DNA of 64,000 bases, from contig JAUYOG010000019.1 in the NCBI GenBank assembly GCA_030695945.1, positions 148,019-212,018 on the forward strand, read 5' to 3'. Positions 1-8,768 of the stretch are shown one piece after another (the stretch's first letter is position 1; every line of letters begins with the position of its first letter). This DNA comes from Ramlibacter sp. (GTDB lineage: Bacteria; Pseudomonadota; Gammaproteobacteria; Burkholderiales; Burkholderiaceae_C). A program made the translations under genes and the position numbers. The notes beneath the pieces are model-generated. The model saw only the letters and a program-made list of their open reading frames with translations. It was not told the origin of the DNA and did not search any database.

Positions 1-2
1 TG

Positions 3-548
3 CTGATCGTGGACGGGACGGCGCCCAAGACGGTGGCGCCCGGCGAAACGCACCAGGGCGTCAAGGTGGTTTCCACCTCGGGCGACCAGGCCGTGGTGGA
101 GTTCGCGGGCCGGCGGCACGTGCTGCGCGTGGGTGAAGCGCCGGCCAGCGTGGGTAGCAAGGGCGGCGGCCAATCGCGCGGCAGCCGCATCGTGCTCACC
201 GCGGGCACCGGCGGCCATTTCATGGTCCAGGGCGCGATCAACGGCCAGGCCGTCAACTTCATGGTCGACACGGGCGCCACGTCGATCGCCATGGGGGTGC
301 CGGATGCCCAGCGCATCGGCCTGGACTACAAGGCCGGCCAGCTGGGCCAGGGCCGCACCGCCAACGGCACCGTGCCGGTGTGGCACGTCAAGCTGGCCTC
401 CGTGCGGATCGGCGACGTGGAGGTCTACGACGTGGACGCGTCAGTCCTGCCGGCGGCCATGCACCATGTCCTGCTGGGCAACAGCTTCCTCACGCGCTTC
501 CAGATGAAGCGCGAGAACGACCAGATGGTCCTCGAGCGCCGGTACTAG
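3..548 (+). CDS. Retropepsin-like aspartic protease, 5'-truncated by the window edge
   Basis: The reading frame is open to the window edge, so the true start lies upstream; an in-frame GTG at 9 is probably internal. The C-terminal half holds the aspartic protease signature FMVDTGATSIAMG (about 75-90 residues from the GTG), followed by a conserved LLGNSFL block near the end. This is the single-domain clan AA (TIGR02281-like) arrangement, in which two subunits build one active site. Such proteins are usually envelope-anchored through an N-terminal segment, which would lie outside the window. The N-terminal part seen here (VKVVSTSGDQAVVEFAGRRHVLRVGE) resembles the small beta domain that precedes the protease in betaproteobacterial members. 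The MFS gene begins 5 bp after the stop, so co-transcription is plausible. Substrate unknown. Confidence 0.8.
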   Translation: MIVDGTAPKTVAPGETHQGVKVVSTSGDQAVVEFAGRRHVLRVGEAPASVGSKGGGQSRGSRIVLTAGTGGHFMVQGAINGQAVNFMVDTGATSIAMGVPDAQRIGLDYKAGQLGQGRTANGTVPVWHVKLASVRIGDVEVYDVDASVLPAAMHHVLLGNSFLTRFQMKRENDQMVLERRY

Positions 549-553
549 CGCGC

Positions 554-2167
554 ATGCCGGAACCCATCGAAGAAACCGCGGCCGCCGTACGCCCTTCCGA
601 CGAATCGCTTTCGGCATTCGCGCCCCTGCGCCTGCCGGTGTTCCGCATGCTGTGGCTGACCTGGATAGCCGCCAACACGACCATGTGGATGAACGACGTC
701 GCGGCGGCGTGGCTCATGACCTCGATCGCGCCGACGCCGCTATGGGTGGCGCTGGTGCAGTCCGCCGGGACGCTGCCCGTCTTCCTCCTGGGCCTGCCCA
801 GCGGCGCCCTGGCGGACATCCTCGACCGTCGGCGCTATTTCATGATGACGCAGTTCTGGGTGGCGGGCACCGCCACCATCATCTGCGTGACGGTGATGAT
901 GGGCTGGATGACGGCACCGCTGCTGCTGGCACTGACATTCGCCAACGGCATCGGCCTGGCCATGCGCTGGCCGGTGTTCGCCGCCATCGTGCCCGAGCTG
1001 GTGCCGCGGCCGCAGCTGCCGGCGGCGCTGGCGCTCAACGGCGTCGCGATGAACGCGTCGCGCATCGTCGGCCCCCTGGTGGCCGGCGCGATCATCGCCG
1101 GCGCGGGCAGCGCCTGGGTGTTCGTGCTCAACGCGGTGCTTTCGCTGGCGGCGGGCTTCACCATCATGCGCTGGCGCCGCGTGCACAAGGAAAGCCCCCT
1201 GGGCCGCGAGCGGCTCGCCAGCGCGATGCGCGTGGGCGTCCAGTTCGTGTGGCAGTCCCGCCGCATGCGCGCGGTGCTGCTGCGCATCTCGCTGTTCTTC
1301 CTGCACTCCACCGCCCTGCTCGCGCTGCTGCCGTTGGTCGCGCGCGGCCTGCCCGGCGGCGCGGCCGGCACGTTCACGGTGCTGCTGGCGTCGATGGGCG
1401 CGGGGGCGATCGTCGCCGCGCTGTCGATGCCGCGCATCCGCAGGCTGCTGCCGATGCAGACGCTGCTGTTCACCGGCACGGCCCTGACATCCGCGGCGAC
1501 TCTGGTGGTGGCCTTCGCGCCGGGCATCCATTTCGCGGTGCCGGCGATGGTGGTCGCCGGCGTCGCCTGGATCACTGTTGCCAACTCGCTCACGGTCTCC
1601 GCGCAGATGGCCCTGCCCGACTGGGTCCGCGCACGCGGCATGTCGATCTACCAGATGGCGCTGATGGGCTCGACCGCGGCCGGCGCCGCGCTGTGGGGCC
1701 AGATCGCCAACCTGACCAACATCCACGAGAGCCTGGCGATTGCGTCCGTGTCCGGCGTCGTGCTCATGGCGGTCGCGCAGCGCCTCGTCGTGGACCGCGG
1801 CATCGAGGAGGACCTGACGCCCTCGCGCGTGTTCAAGGTCCCGCACGCGGAGGCGCCGCCGCAATCCGGCCGCATCCAGGTGAACATCGAATACCGCATC
1901 GACCCGGCGCGGGCCGATGAGTTCATGGCGCTCATGCAGGAGAGCCGGCGCAGCCGGATGCGGCAGGGAGCGCTGGACTGGCAGGTGCTGCGCGACCTGT
2001 ACGACCCCGGCCGCTACGTCGAGCAGATCACCGATGAGTCGTGGACCGAGCACTTGCGCCGCTTCGACCGCGTCACGGCCGCGGACGTAAAGCTGCGCGA
2101 CCGCAAGCTGGCCTTCCACATCGGCGCCGAGCCGCCGCTGGTCACACGCCTGCTCATCGAGAGGTAG
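554..2167 (+). CDS. MFS transporter, MFS_3/EntS-like, with C-terminal monooxygenase-like domain
   Basis: A 537-residue inner-membrane protein. The ATG at 554 follows the preceding stop by 5 bp; the longer frame upstream overlaps the protease gene and is unlikely. Residues about 25-420 carry roughly twelve hydrophobic segments, with the MFS loop motif GALADILDRRRYF after the second helix. The last 100 residues or so (from IQVNIEYRIDPARADEF) are soluble and resemble an antibiotic-biosynthesis-monooxygenase-type ferredoxin-like fold, a known appendage of the MFS_3 family that includes the enterobactin exporter EntS. The family exports small molecules, commonly siderophores or drugs. No siderophore genes are adjacent, so the substrate cannot be inferred. 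Confidence 0.85.
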   Translation: MPEPIEETAAAVRPSDESLSAFAPLRLPVFRMLWLTWIAANTTMWMNDVAAAWLMTSIAPTPLWVALVQSAGTLPVFLLGLPSGALADILDRRRYFMMTQFWVAGTATIICVTVMMGWMTAPLLLALTFANGIGLAMRWPVFAAIVPELVPRPQLPAALALNGVAMNASRIVGPLVAGAIIAGAGSAWVFVLNAVLSLAAGFTIMRWRRVHKESPLGRERLASAMRVGVQFVWQSRRMRAVLLRISLFFLHSTALLALLPLVARGLPGGAAGTFTVLLASMGAGAIVAALSMPRIRRLLPMQTLLFTGTALTSAATLVVAFAPGIHFAVPAMVVAGVAWITVANSLTVSAQMALPDWVRARGMSIYQMALMGSTAAGAALWGQIANLTNIHESLAIASVSGVVLMAVAQRLVVDRGIEEDLTPSRVFKVPHAEAPPQSGRIQVNIEYRIDPARADEFMALMQESRRSRMRQGALDWQVLRDLYDPGRYVEQITDESWTEHLRRFDRVTAADVKLRDRKLAFHIGAEPPLVTRLLIER

Positions 2168-2322
2168 CCGGACGGCCCCGCGATGGGGCTCGCCCGTACA
2201 GGCGTTGGGGCGTCATTCCTACAGCCGCGTTGCCCCCGCGCAGCAAGAATTCCCTCAGCGCAAACCCTTGGCCGGAAAGGCCGCCGGGCGCAGCGCGGAT
2301 CCTCATCAACAGGGAGCATCAC

Positions 2323-2625
2323 ATGCAAAAGACCATTCTGGCCGCGGCCATCGTTTCGTTCGGCGTCCTGGGCTTGACCGCCTGCGACGTGAAGAAGACC
2401 CAGGAGGGCAACGTTTCCGTACCCAAGTACGAAGTCGAGAAGACCAAGCAGGGCGACGTGACGCTTCCGAAGTACGACGTGACGACGCCGGACGTGAAGG
2501 TCGGGTCGGCCGAGAAGAACGTCACCGTTCCCACCGTCAAAACCGAGGAGCGCACGATCAACGTCCCCACCGTGGACGTGACGACCGGCAAGGAAAAGGC
2601 GGCCGCCGCCAGCGCGACGAAGTAG
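2323..2625 (+). CDS. Small predicted lipoprotein with repeated VPKY/TLPKY motifs
   Basis: A 100-residue protein starting at ATG 2323, with a purine-rich ribosome site (agggag) 6-11 bases upstream. Residues 1-20 form a lipoprotein signal peptide ending in the lipobox LTAC (Cys20). The mature part is polar and made of short near-repeats: VSVPKYEVEKTKQGDV, then VTLPKYDVTTPDVKV, then NVTVPTV and INVPTVDV, which suggests a periodic beta structure. It probably resides in the envelope. I recognise no family function; similar short lipoproteins with V-P-x-Y/V repeats occur in Burkholderiales. It stands alone, convergent with plsY. Confidence 0.7.
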   Translation: MQKTILAAAIVSFGVLGLTACDVKKTQEGNVSVPKYEVEKTKQGDVTLPKYDVTTPDVKVGSAEKNVTVPTVKTEERTINVPTVDVTTGKEKAAAASATK

Positions 2626-2638
2626 GCGCCGAATAAGG

Positions 2639-3268
2639 CTAGGCCTTCTTGGCGCCGAGACGTGACTCGGTGCCCTTCAGCAGCCGCGTGATGTTCTCGC
2701 GGTGCCGGTAAGCCAGCAGCATCGCCATCGCGGCCAACGCGACGGCGACGCCTGCTTCGGCATACCATGCGACACGATTGCCCAGCAGGTAATACACCGG
2801 CGCGAAGACCGCCGCGACGAGTGACGCCAGCGACGAATAGCGGAAGAAGAACGCGATGATCAGCCAGGTCGCGGCGGTCCCGATCCCCAGGATCCAGTGG
2901 ATGCCGAACACGACGCCGATGAAGGTGGCAACGCCCTTGCCGCCCTGGAACCTGAAGAAGACCGGCCACAGGTGCCCGAGGAAAGCCGCGAGCCCGACCA
3001 GCGCCATGGTGCCGTCGCCCAGGCCGTAGGGCTTGCCCCAGAACTTCACGGCCAGCACCGGCAGCAGCCCCTTGAGCGCGTCGAGCAGCAGCGTGACGAT
3101 GGCAGCCGCCTTGCTGCCCGAACGCAGCACGTTCGTGGCCCCGGGATTCTTGCTGCCGAACGTCCGCGGATCCTTCAGGCCCATGACCCGGCTGACGATG
3201 ACGGCGAACGATAGCGAGCCGATCAGGTAGGCCGCGAGGGTGGCCAGGAGGGGGGCGAGCGTTTGCAT
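2639..3268 (-). CDS. plsY: Glycerol-3-phosphate acyltransferase PlsY
   Basis: A 209-residue polytopic inner-membrane protein of normal family length. PlsY transfers the acyl chain from acyl-phosphate to glycerol-3-phosphate, the first step of phosphatidic acid synthesis in the PlsX/PlsY pathway. Recognisable family blocks: the N-terminal [16 protein letters not shown] helix, the cytoplasmic motif [18 protein letters not shown] (phosphate binding), and the second motif [18 protein letters not shown] around residues 105-122. About five transmembrane helices are evident. It is transcribed away from the YbaK gene promoter region and convergently with the small lipoprotein. Confidence 0.96.
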   Translation of the reverse strand: MQTLAPLLATLAAYLIGSLSFAVIVSRVMGLKDPRTFGSKNPGATNVLRSGSKAAAIVTLLLDALKGLLPVLAVKFWGKPYGLGDGTMALVGLAAFLGHLWPVFFRFQGGKGVATFIGVVFGIHWILGIGTAATWLIIAFFFRYSSLASLVAAVFAPVYYLLGNRVAWYAEAGVAVALAAMAMLLAYRHRENITRLLKGTESRLGAKKA

Positions 3269-3295
3269 GGCCCCGCTATTCTGCCAGTGCGCAGT

Positions 3296-3766
3296 TCACC
3301 GCCTTCGCATCGACAGCTCCACGCAGACCCGGGGCTCTATGCCGACCAGGTAGCCGCGACGGCCGCCGTTGATGGCGATGCGGGGCAGCGACAGGATTGT
3401 CTGCTCGATGTAGACGGGCATCGGCTTGCGCGTGCCGAACGGCGAGGTGCCGCCCACCAGGTAGCCGCTGTGGCGATTGGCGACCTCCGGCTTGCAGGGC
3501 TCGACCGACTTGGCGCCGATCTGGCGCGCGAGGTTCTTGGTGGACACCTTGCGGTTGCCGTGCATCAGCACGATGAGCGGCCGGGCTTTTTCGTCCTCCA
3601 TCACGAGCGTCTTGACGACGGTGAACGGATCGAAGCCCAGCACCTGCGCGCTGTGCTGCGCGCCGCCGTGCTCCAGGTACTCGTAGGGATGTTCGGTGAA
3701 CGCCACCTTGTTCGCCTTGAGGAAGGCGGTGGCGGGGGTTTCGCTGATGTGCTCTTTCCTGGCCAT
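3296..3766 (-). CDS. ybaK: Cys-tRNA(Pro)/aminoacyl-tRNA deacylase, YbaK/EbsC family
   Basis: A 156-residue cytosolic protein. The ATG at 3766 begins only 5 bp after the stop of the aldo/keto reductase gene, so the two are likely co-transcribed; the longer frame upstream is a shadow of that gene. YbaK-type proteins hydrolyse mischarged Cys-tRNA(Pro). Typical features: HPYEYLEHGG near residue 25, the LVMEDEKARPLIVLMHGNRKVSTKNLAR core with the catalytic-region lysine, and SGYLVGGTSPFGTRKPMPVYIE near residues 105-125. Length and motif order match the family. Confidence 0.93.
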   Translation of the reverse strand: MARKEHISETPATAFLKANKVAFTEHPYEYLEHGGAQHSAQVLGFDPFTVVKTLVMEDEKARPLIVLMHGNRKVSTKNLARQIGAKSVEPCKPEVANRHSGYLVGGTSPFGTRKPMPVYIEQTILSLPRIAINGGRRGYLVGIEPRVCVELSMRRR

Positions 3767-3771
3767 GGCCC

Positions 3772-4833
3772 TCAGATCGCCGGATCCCGGATCTCCCACC
3801 GGACCCGGTCGATCTCCGCCAGCAGCTCGGGCGAGAGCCGGGTGCCCCAGGCGTCGAGGTCCTCGTCGAGCTGCCCGACCGTGGTGACGCCGATGATCGT
3901 GCTGGCCACCTGCCATTTGGTGTAGCACCACGCCAGCGCCATGCGGGTGGGCGTCATCCCGTGGGCGCGTGCCAACGCGTTGTAGCGGCGCGCGGCGGCC
4001 ACCGCCTCGGGACGGCCCCAGCGCTGCTTGCGAACTGTCTCGTACCGGCCGATGCGCGCGTCGCGCGGCGTCCCCGGGCCGTCGATGCCCGATTCGTCGT
4101 ACTTGCCGGTCAGCAGGCCGAACCCCAACGGCGAATAGGGAATGAGCGAGACGCCGAGCCGGTGCATGGTTTCGTCCAGGCCGTTCTCCAGCCCGCGGCT
4201 GAGCAGGTTGTACACGTTCTGCACGGTGGCGATGCGCGGCAGGCCGTGCTCCTCGGCGAGCCGGACGAATTCGTGCACACCGTACGGCGTCTCGTTGGAC
4301 AGGCCGATGTGGCGCACCTTGCCCTGCTTCACCAGGCCGGCCAGCGCTTCCAGCTGCTCGCGCAACGAGGTCTGCGAGCGCTCCTTCGCGGGCTCGTAGT
4401 ACAGCTGGCCGAACACCGGCACGTTTCGCTCGGGCCAATGGATCTGGTAGAGATCGATCACGTCGGTCTTCAGGCGCCGCAGCGACCCTTCGCAAGACGT
4501 GACGATGTCCTGGGCCGTCAGGCCCCCGCTCTCGCGCACCCAGGGCATGCCGCGCGAAGGGCCTGCCACCTTGGTGGCCAGCACGAGCTTGCCGCGCGCG
4601 CCGGGGTTCTTCGCGAACCAGTTGCCGATGATGGTTTCCGTCGCGCCGAAGGTTTCGGCACGGGCAGGCACGGCGTACATCTCGGCCGTGTCGATGAAAT
4701 CCACCCCCCGCTCGAGCGAGCGGTCGAGGATGGCGTGGGAAGTGGGCTCGTCGACCTGCTCGCCGAAAGTCATCGTGCCCAGGCAGATGGGCGTGACGTG
4801 CAGGTCGCTTTGGCCGAGTTGGACTTTTTGCAT
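3772..4833 (-). CDS. Aldo/keto reductase, Tas/YghZ-like
   Basis: A 353-residue NAD(P)H-dependent oxidoreductase with a TIM-barrel fold. The catalytic tetrad region is visible: DFIDTAEMY (Asp and Tyr), LATKV (Lys) and YQIHWPER (His). The cofactor-binding C-terminal region includes IPYSPLGFGLLTGKY and STIIGVTTVGQLDEDL. The long family variant (about 350 residues) resembles the Tas protein, including the PARAETFGATE insert after the active-site Tyr. The natural substrate is unknown; an aldehyde or ketone is expected. The downstream YbaK gene is 5 bp away. The start at 4833 is the only ATG that preserves the conserved MQKVQLGQSDLHVTPICLG beginning. Confidence 0.92.
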   Translation of the reverse strand: MQKVQLGQSDLHVTPICLGTMTFGEQVDEPTSHAILDRSLERGVDFIDTAEMYAVPARAETFGATETIIGNWFAKNPGARGKLVLATKVAGPSRGMPWVRESGGLTAQDIVTSCEGSLRRLKTDVIDLYQIHWPERNVPVFGQLYYEPAKERSQTSLREQLEALAGLVKQGKVRHIGLSNETPYGVHEFVRLAEEHGLPRIATVQNVYNLLSRGLENGLDETMHRLGVSLIPYSPLGFGLLTGKYDESGIDGPGTPRDARIGRYETVRKQRWGRPEAVAAARRYNALARAHGMTPTRMALAWCYTKWQVASTIIGVTTVGQLDEDLDAWGTRLSPELLAEIDRVRWEIRDPAI

Positions 4834-4952
4834 GGAAAGAGGACGACTGGGACAGGACGGACTGCGCAGAATAATCGATTGTCACATTTCGCGTGCACGA
4901 AGCATCCAACGACTTGACGCCGCGGCAATTCGCGGAACCAAGGAGTACGCAC

Positions 4953-6143
4953 ATGGACAAGTTTCGATTCGGTCTGGCCGTCGCCTCACTTGCCGGCCTC
5001 GCCGCCTGTGGCGGTGGCAGCGACGACAGTGCCCGGCAGCAGGCGCTGGCCGCCCAAGGCCAGCAGGTCTTCCGTTTCGACACGTTCGGGGACGAGGCCT
5101 TCTGGACCGACAAGCTGAAGATGAACGAGGTGATCAGCCAGGCGGTCGACCCCGTGACGGCCCTGTCGGTCGGCTTGAAAGTCGACGCCGACGCCTTGCC
5201 CGCCGCGGTGGTTGCCGGCATCCGGAACGGCACGGTTGACTTGAGGAGCCCCGCGACCACGGTTGCGTTGCTCAAGCTCGACGCCGTGGTGGGCGTCAAG
5301 GGCACGGTCGAAACCGTGAATGGCAAGGACACCCTCACCCGCGTCGGCATCACCTGCGCGCTGTGCCACTCCACCGTGGACAACTCCTTTTCGGCCGGTA
5401 TCGGCAAGCGGCTGGACGGCTGGCCGAACCTCGAGCTGAACCCCGGCGCCATCATTGCACTGTCACCTGCGGTGCCCGACGCAACGAAGGCTGTCTACAA
5501 CTCATGGGGAAAAGGCAAGTACGACCCGCGCTTCAACATCGACGGCAAGAGCAAGCCCGTCGTCATCCCCCCCGCCTACGGCCTGCAGGACATCCACAGG
5601 ATCACGCTGACGGGCGACGGCAACGACATCGCTTACTGGAACCGCTACGTGGCCGTGACGCAGATGGGCGGCCTTGGCAACTTCACCGAGCCGCGGCTGA
5701 ACCTCTCGGTAACCAACGGCACGACGGACCTGGTGACGGACAAGCTGCCCGCGCTGCAGGCCTACCAGCTGACCCTGCTGCCCCCCGCGCCGCCGGCCGG
5801 CAGCTTCGACGCGGCGGTGGCGGCGCGTGGCAAGGCCGTGTTCGAAGGCAACGGGCGCTGCGCCGCCTGCCACACGGGCGCGAGTTTCACCGACGCGAAC
5901 AGCACTCTGCACTCCCCGGCCGACTCGGTCGTCGAGCCGGAGGATCCGAGCTACGCGGCCCGCTCCGCGACGAAGCAGTACCGCACGTCACCTTTGCGCG
6001 GCGTATGGCAGCACGCCCCGTATTTCCATGACGGCTCGGCCGCAACGCTGGAAGAGGTGGGGCAGCGCTACAACACCTCGCGCGGGCTCGGCCTCACCGC
6101 GCAGGAGATCGCCGACCTGGCGCAGTACCTGAAGTCGCTGTAA
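4953..6143 (+). CDS. Diheme cytochrome c lipoprotein, MauG/cytochrome c peroxidase-like
   Basis: A 396-residue exported protein starting at ATG 4953, preceded by a good ribosome site (aaggag, 4940-4945). The N-terminus is a lipoprotein signal with lipobox LAAC (Cys19). Two covalent heme sites are present: CALCH at residues 135-139 and CAACH at 303-307. The C-terminal segment RTSPLRGVWQHAPYFHDGS is the distal-ligand block typical of the diheme peroxidase/MauG superfamily. Spacing between hemes and the poor conservation of the first half make it an atypical member. It likely handles electron transfer or peroxide in the periplasm. Divergent from the aldo/keto reductase; no operon partner is evident. 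Confidence 0.87.
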   Translation: MDKFRFGLAVASLAGLAACGGGSDDSARQQALAAQGQQVFRFDTFGDEAFWTDKLKMNEVISQAVDPVTALSVGLKVDADALPAAVVAGIRNGTVDLRSPATTVALLKLDAVVGVKGTVETVNGKDTLTRVGITCALCHSTVDNSFSAGIGKRLDGWPNLELNPGAIIALSPAVPDATKAVYNSWGKGKYDPRFNIDGKSKPVVIPPAYGLQDIHRITLTGDGNDIAYWNRYVAVTQMGGLGNFTEPRLNLSVTNGTTDLVTDKLPALQAYQLTLLPPAPPAGSFDAAVAARGKAVFEGNGRCAACHTGASFTDANSTLHSPADSVVEPEDPSYAARSATKQYRTSPLRGVWQHAPYFHDGSAATLEEVGQRYNTSRGLGLTAQEIADLAQYLKSL

Positions 6144-6227
6144 GGACGGGTCGCGCGCGAAGAATGCCTACATGCCCGGCGGGCGCGGGATCGAATAATC
6201 GGTCCGTCCAACGACTGCCCGCCGCGC

Positions 6228-6962
6228 ATGCCCGAAGGCCCCTCCATCGTCATCCTCAAGGAACAGGCCAGCGGCTTCGTGGGCCGCAAGATCCTGCGCG
6301 TGGAGGGCAACACCAGCATCGAGAAAGAGCGGCTCGTCGGGCGGCGCATCGAGGCGCTGCGCAGCTGGGGCAAGCACTTCCTGGTCGAAATGGACGTGGA
6401 CTTCTCGCTGCGCGTGCATTTCATGCTTTTCGGCAGCTACCGGATCAACGAGCGCAAATCCTGGGCCGCGCCGCGGCTGGGCCTGGCGTTCGGCGACGGC
6501 GAGCTCAACCTGTACGCGTGTTCGGTGCGCTTCATCGACGTGCCGCTGGACCTGCTGTACGACTGGCGCAGCGACGTGATGTCGGAACACTGGGACCCGG
6601 GGCTCGCGCGCAAGCGCTTGCGCGCCCAACCGGGCACGCTGGCCTGCGATGCGCTGCTGGACCAGGACATCTTTGCCGGCGTGGGCAACATCATCAAGAA
6701 CGAGGTGCTGTTTCGCATCCGGGTGCATCCGCTGTCCCCGATCGGCGCGCTGCCGGCGGCCAAGGTGCGCGACCTGGTGCGCGAAGCGCGCCAGTACAGC
6801 TTCGATTTCTTCGAGTGGAAAAAGGCCTATGTGCTCAGGAAGCACTGGCTCGCGCACACCAAGCGGACCTGCCCGAGGTGCGACATCCCCTTCAGCAAGG
6901 GGCACCTGGGCAAGACGATGCGGCGCAGCTTCTACTGCGCCAACTGCCAGGTGCTTTACTGA
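6228..6962 (+). CDS. Fpg/Nei-family DNA glycosylase-lyase (endonuclease VIII-like)
   Basis: A 244-residue DNA repair enzyme. After removal of Met1, the N-terminal PEGPS supplies the catalytic Pro and the Glu3 of the Fpg/Nei family, which excise oxidised bases by a Schiff-base mechanism and nick the strand. The lysine loop (WGKHFLVEM, near residue 47) and the helix-two-turn-helix (LLDQDIFAGVGNIIKNEVLFR, about 142-162) are conserved. A C-terminal zinc finger CPRC...CANC closes the protein. Length is slightly shorter than E. coli Fpg (269) or Nei (263). Residue choice around VHFMLFGSYRINERK favours a Nei-like clade, so the base specificity is uncertain. The ATG follows the cytochrome gene by 84 bp. 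Confidence 0.9.
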   Translation: MPEGPSIVILKEQASGFVGRKILRVEGNTSIEKERLVGRRIEALRSWGKHFLVEMDVDFSLRVHFMLFGSYRINERKSWAAPRLGLAFGDGELNLYACSVRFIDVPLDLLYDWRSDVMSEHWDPGLARKRLRAQPGTLACDALLDQDIFAGVGNIIKNEVLFRIRVHPLSPIGALPAAKVRDLVREARQYSFDFFEWKKAYVLRKHWLAHTKRTCPRCDIPFSKGHLGKTMRRSFYCANCQVLY

Positions 6963-6965
6963 AGG

Positions 6966-8720
6966 TCACGAGCCGGCCCTTGCCCGCTCCTCTTCCTGCA
7001 AGCGCAGGACCCGCCTTTGCACCTTGCCCGTCGTGGTCATCGGCAATGCCTCGATGAACTCGATCTCCTTAGGGTACTCGTACGGCGCGAGCTTGCCCTT
7101 CACGTGGGCCTGCAGCTGCGCGACGAGCTGGGCGTCGAACGCGCCCGAGTCCGGGCCGTTCTTGGCACGGGTCGCCGCGAAATCCGGCGCCAGCACGACG
7201 AAAGCCTTCACCAGCGCACCGCGTTCCCGGTCCGGCTTGGGCACGACGGCGGCGTTGATCACGGCCGGGTGCTTGACCAGGCAGTTCTCGATTTCGCTCG
7301 GGCCGATGCGGTAACCCGCGGCCTTGAACACGTCGTCGGCGCGGCCCTGGTACCAGAGGTAGCCGTCCTCGTCGCGCGTGGCGAGGTCGCCGGTGCGGCA
7401 CCAGTCGCCGGTGGACTTGTTGCGGGTGGCCGCCTCGTTCTTCCAGTAGCCCAGGAAGAAGATCGGGTCCGGGTGGCCGTGCACGTCGTAGCGATTGAGC
7501 GCCACGTCGCCGGGCACCCCTGGCGCGCATTCGTTGCCCTCGTCGTCGATCACCGCCACGCGGTGCCCCGGGTAGCCGCGCCCCATGCTGCCGGGCCGGG
7601 CGGGCCAGCCGATGCCGCCTTCGGTGCGGCCGTTCATCGAGCAGTTCCCGACGATGTAGTTGATCTCCGTCTGGCCGAACATCTCGTTGACGGTGATACC
7701 CAGGTGGTCACGGCAATACATGAAGACGGCATCGCCCACCGCTTCGCCCGCGCTCATCATGGCCTGCAGCTTCAGCGTGAACTGCTTCTCCGGCTCGGGG
7801 TACGCCTTCATCATGGCCTTCAGCGCCGTGGGGAACAGGAAGGTGTGCGTGACGCCGTGCTCCTGCATCAGCGAGAACGCCAGTTCCGGGCTGAAGCGGC
7901 CGTTGTAGGCGACGATCGGGCGGCCGAAATAGAGCGTGGGCAAAAGCGCATCCATCAGCCCGCCGGTCCAGGCCCAGTCGGCGGGCGACCAGAACACGGC
8001 GCTGGTGGCCTTGTTGGCCTTGCCGTCGAAGCCGAACCAGTTCTGGCTGCAAACGAACCCCGGCAGGTTGCCGATGAGCGCACGGTGCGGGATCAGCGCG
8101 CCCTTGGGCGGCCCGGTGGTCCCGCTGGTGTAGATCAACACCGCGCCTTCATCCGCCTTCGTCTTCGCCGCGACGAAATCGGTGCGCTGCCGGGCCAGCT
8201 CCACGTCGTAGTCCAGGTCCGCCTGGATGGCGGCCGCCCCGACGCCGACCAGCGTTCGCAACGCGGGGCATTGGTCCCGCACGGACAGCACATTGGCGAT
8301 CGAGGTCTCGTCGCAGATCGCGACCACCGCCCCGCTGTCCTGCAGCCGGTACTCCAGCGCGTCCGGCCCGAACAGCATCGACAGCGGCATGGCCACCGCC
8401 CCCAGCTGGAAGATGGCCATGTAGGCGATCGCGGTCTCGAACCGCTGTGGCATGACGACCGCCACCCTGTCGCCGCGCTGGACGCCGAGGCGCGTCAGCA
8501 TGTGGCTCAAGGCGTTGGCGCGCGTCTGCAGCTCGGCGTAGGAAAGGTACTCGGCACCGGAGTCGGCGCCGTGCGCCCGGATCGCGGTGCGTTCGATCGC
8601 CCCGGGCTTGTGCGCCCAGCGTGTGCAGCAGACCTGCGCGATGTTGAAGTATTCCGGCACCTGCCAGCGAAAGCCCGCGTGCATGCGCGAATGGTTGTCC
8701 CTGCCTTGACTGACGGCCAT
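6966..8720 (-). CDS. AMP-forming acyl-CoA synthetase (acetyl/medium-chain type)
   Basis: A 584-residue member of the ANL adenylating superfamily, activating a carboxylic acid as acyl-AMP and then as acyl-CoA. The P-loop-like motif YTSGTTGPPKGA is near residue 215. The adenylate motif MFGQTEINY is near 360, and the hinge with the catalytic-domain sequence YQGRADDVFKAAGYRIGPSEIE follows near 475. The C-terminal lysine motif TTTGKVQRRVLR is intact. The overall form resembles medium-chain/acetyl-CoA synthetases of the ACSM branch. It is convergent with the Fpg-like gene and divergent from an alpha/beta hydrolase gene 48 bp away, so they share a promoter region and possibly a pathway. The substrate acid is not determinable. 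Confidence 0.9.
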   Translation of the reverse strand: MAVSQGRDNHSRMHAGFRWQVPEYFNIAQVCCTRWAHKPGAIERTAIRAHGADSGAEYLSYAELQTRANALSHMLTRLGVQRGDRVAVVMPQRFETAIAYMAIFQLGAVAMPLSMLFGPDALEYRLQDSGAVVAICDETSIANVLSVRDQCPALRTLVGVGAAAIQADLDYDVELARQRTDFVAAKTKADEGAVLIYTSGTTGPPKGALIPHRALIGNLPGFVCSQNWFGFDGKANKATSAVFWSPADWAWTGGLMDALLPTLYFGRPIVAYNGRFSPELAFSLMQEHGVTHTFLFPTALKAMMKAYPEPEKQFTLKLQAMMSAGEAVGDAVFMYCRDHLGITVNEMFGQTEINYIVGNCSMNGRTEGGIGWPARPGSMGRGYPGHRVAVIDDEGNECAPGVPGDVALNRYDVHGHPDPIFFLGYWKNEAATRNKSTGDWCRTGDLATRDEDGYLWYQGRADDVFKAAGYRIGPSEIENCLVKHPAVINAAVVPKPDRERGALVKAFVVLAPDFAATRAKNGPDSGAFDAQLVAQLQAHVKGKLAPYEYPKEIEFIEALPMTTTGKVQRRVLRLQEEERARAGS

Positions 8721-8768
8721 AGCTGACTCTCCTTATGATCTCCAGCCAATGTAGCAAGCCCAGAGCCG

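Noticed and set aside
740..2119. Long minus-strand frames opposite the MFS gene
   Set aside because: They have no domains and low-complexity Arg/His/Ala-rich composition, typical of antisense shadows in high-GC genes.
3263..3925. Plus-strand frames opposite ybaK and the aldo/keto reductase
   Set aside because: Both minus-strand genes have recognised motifs; the plus frames have none.
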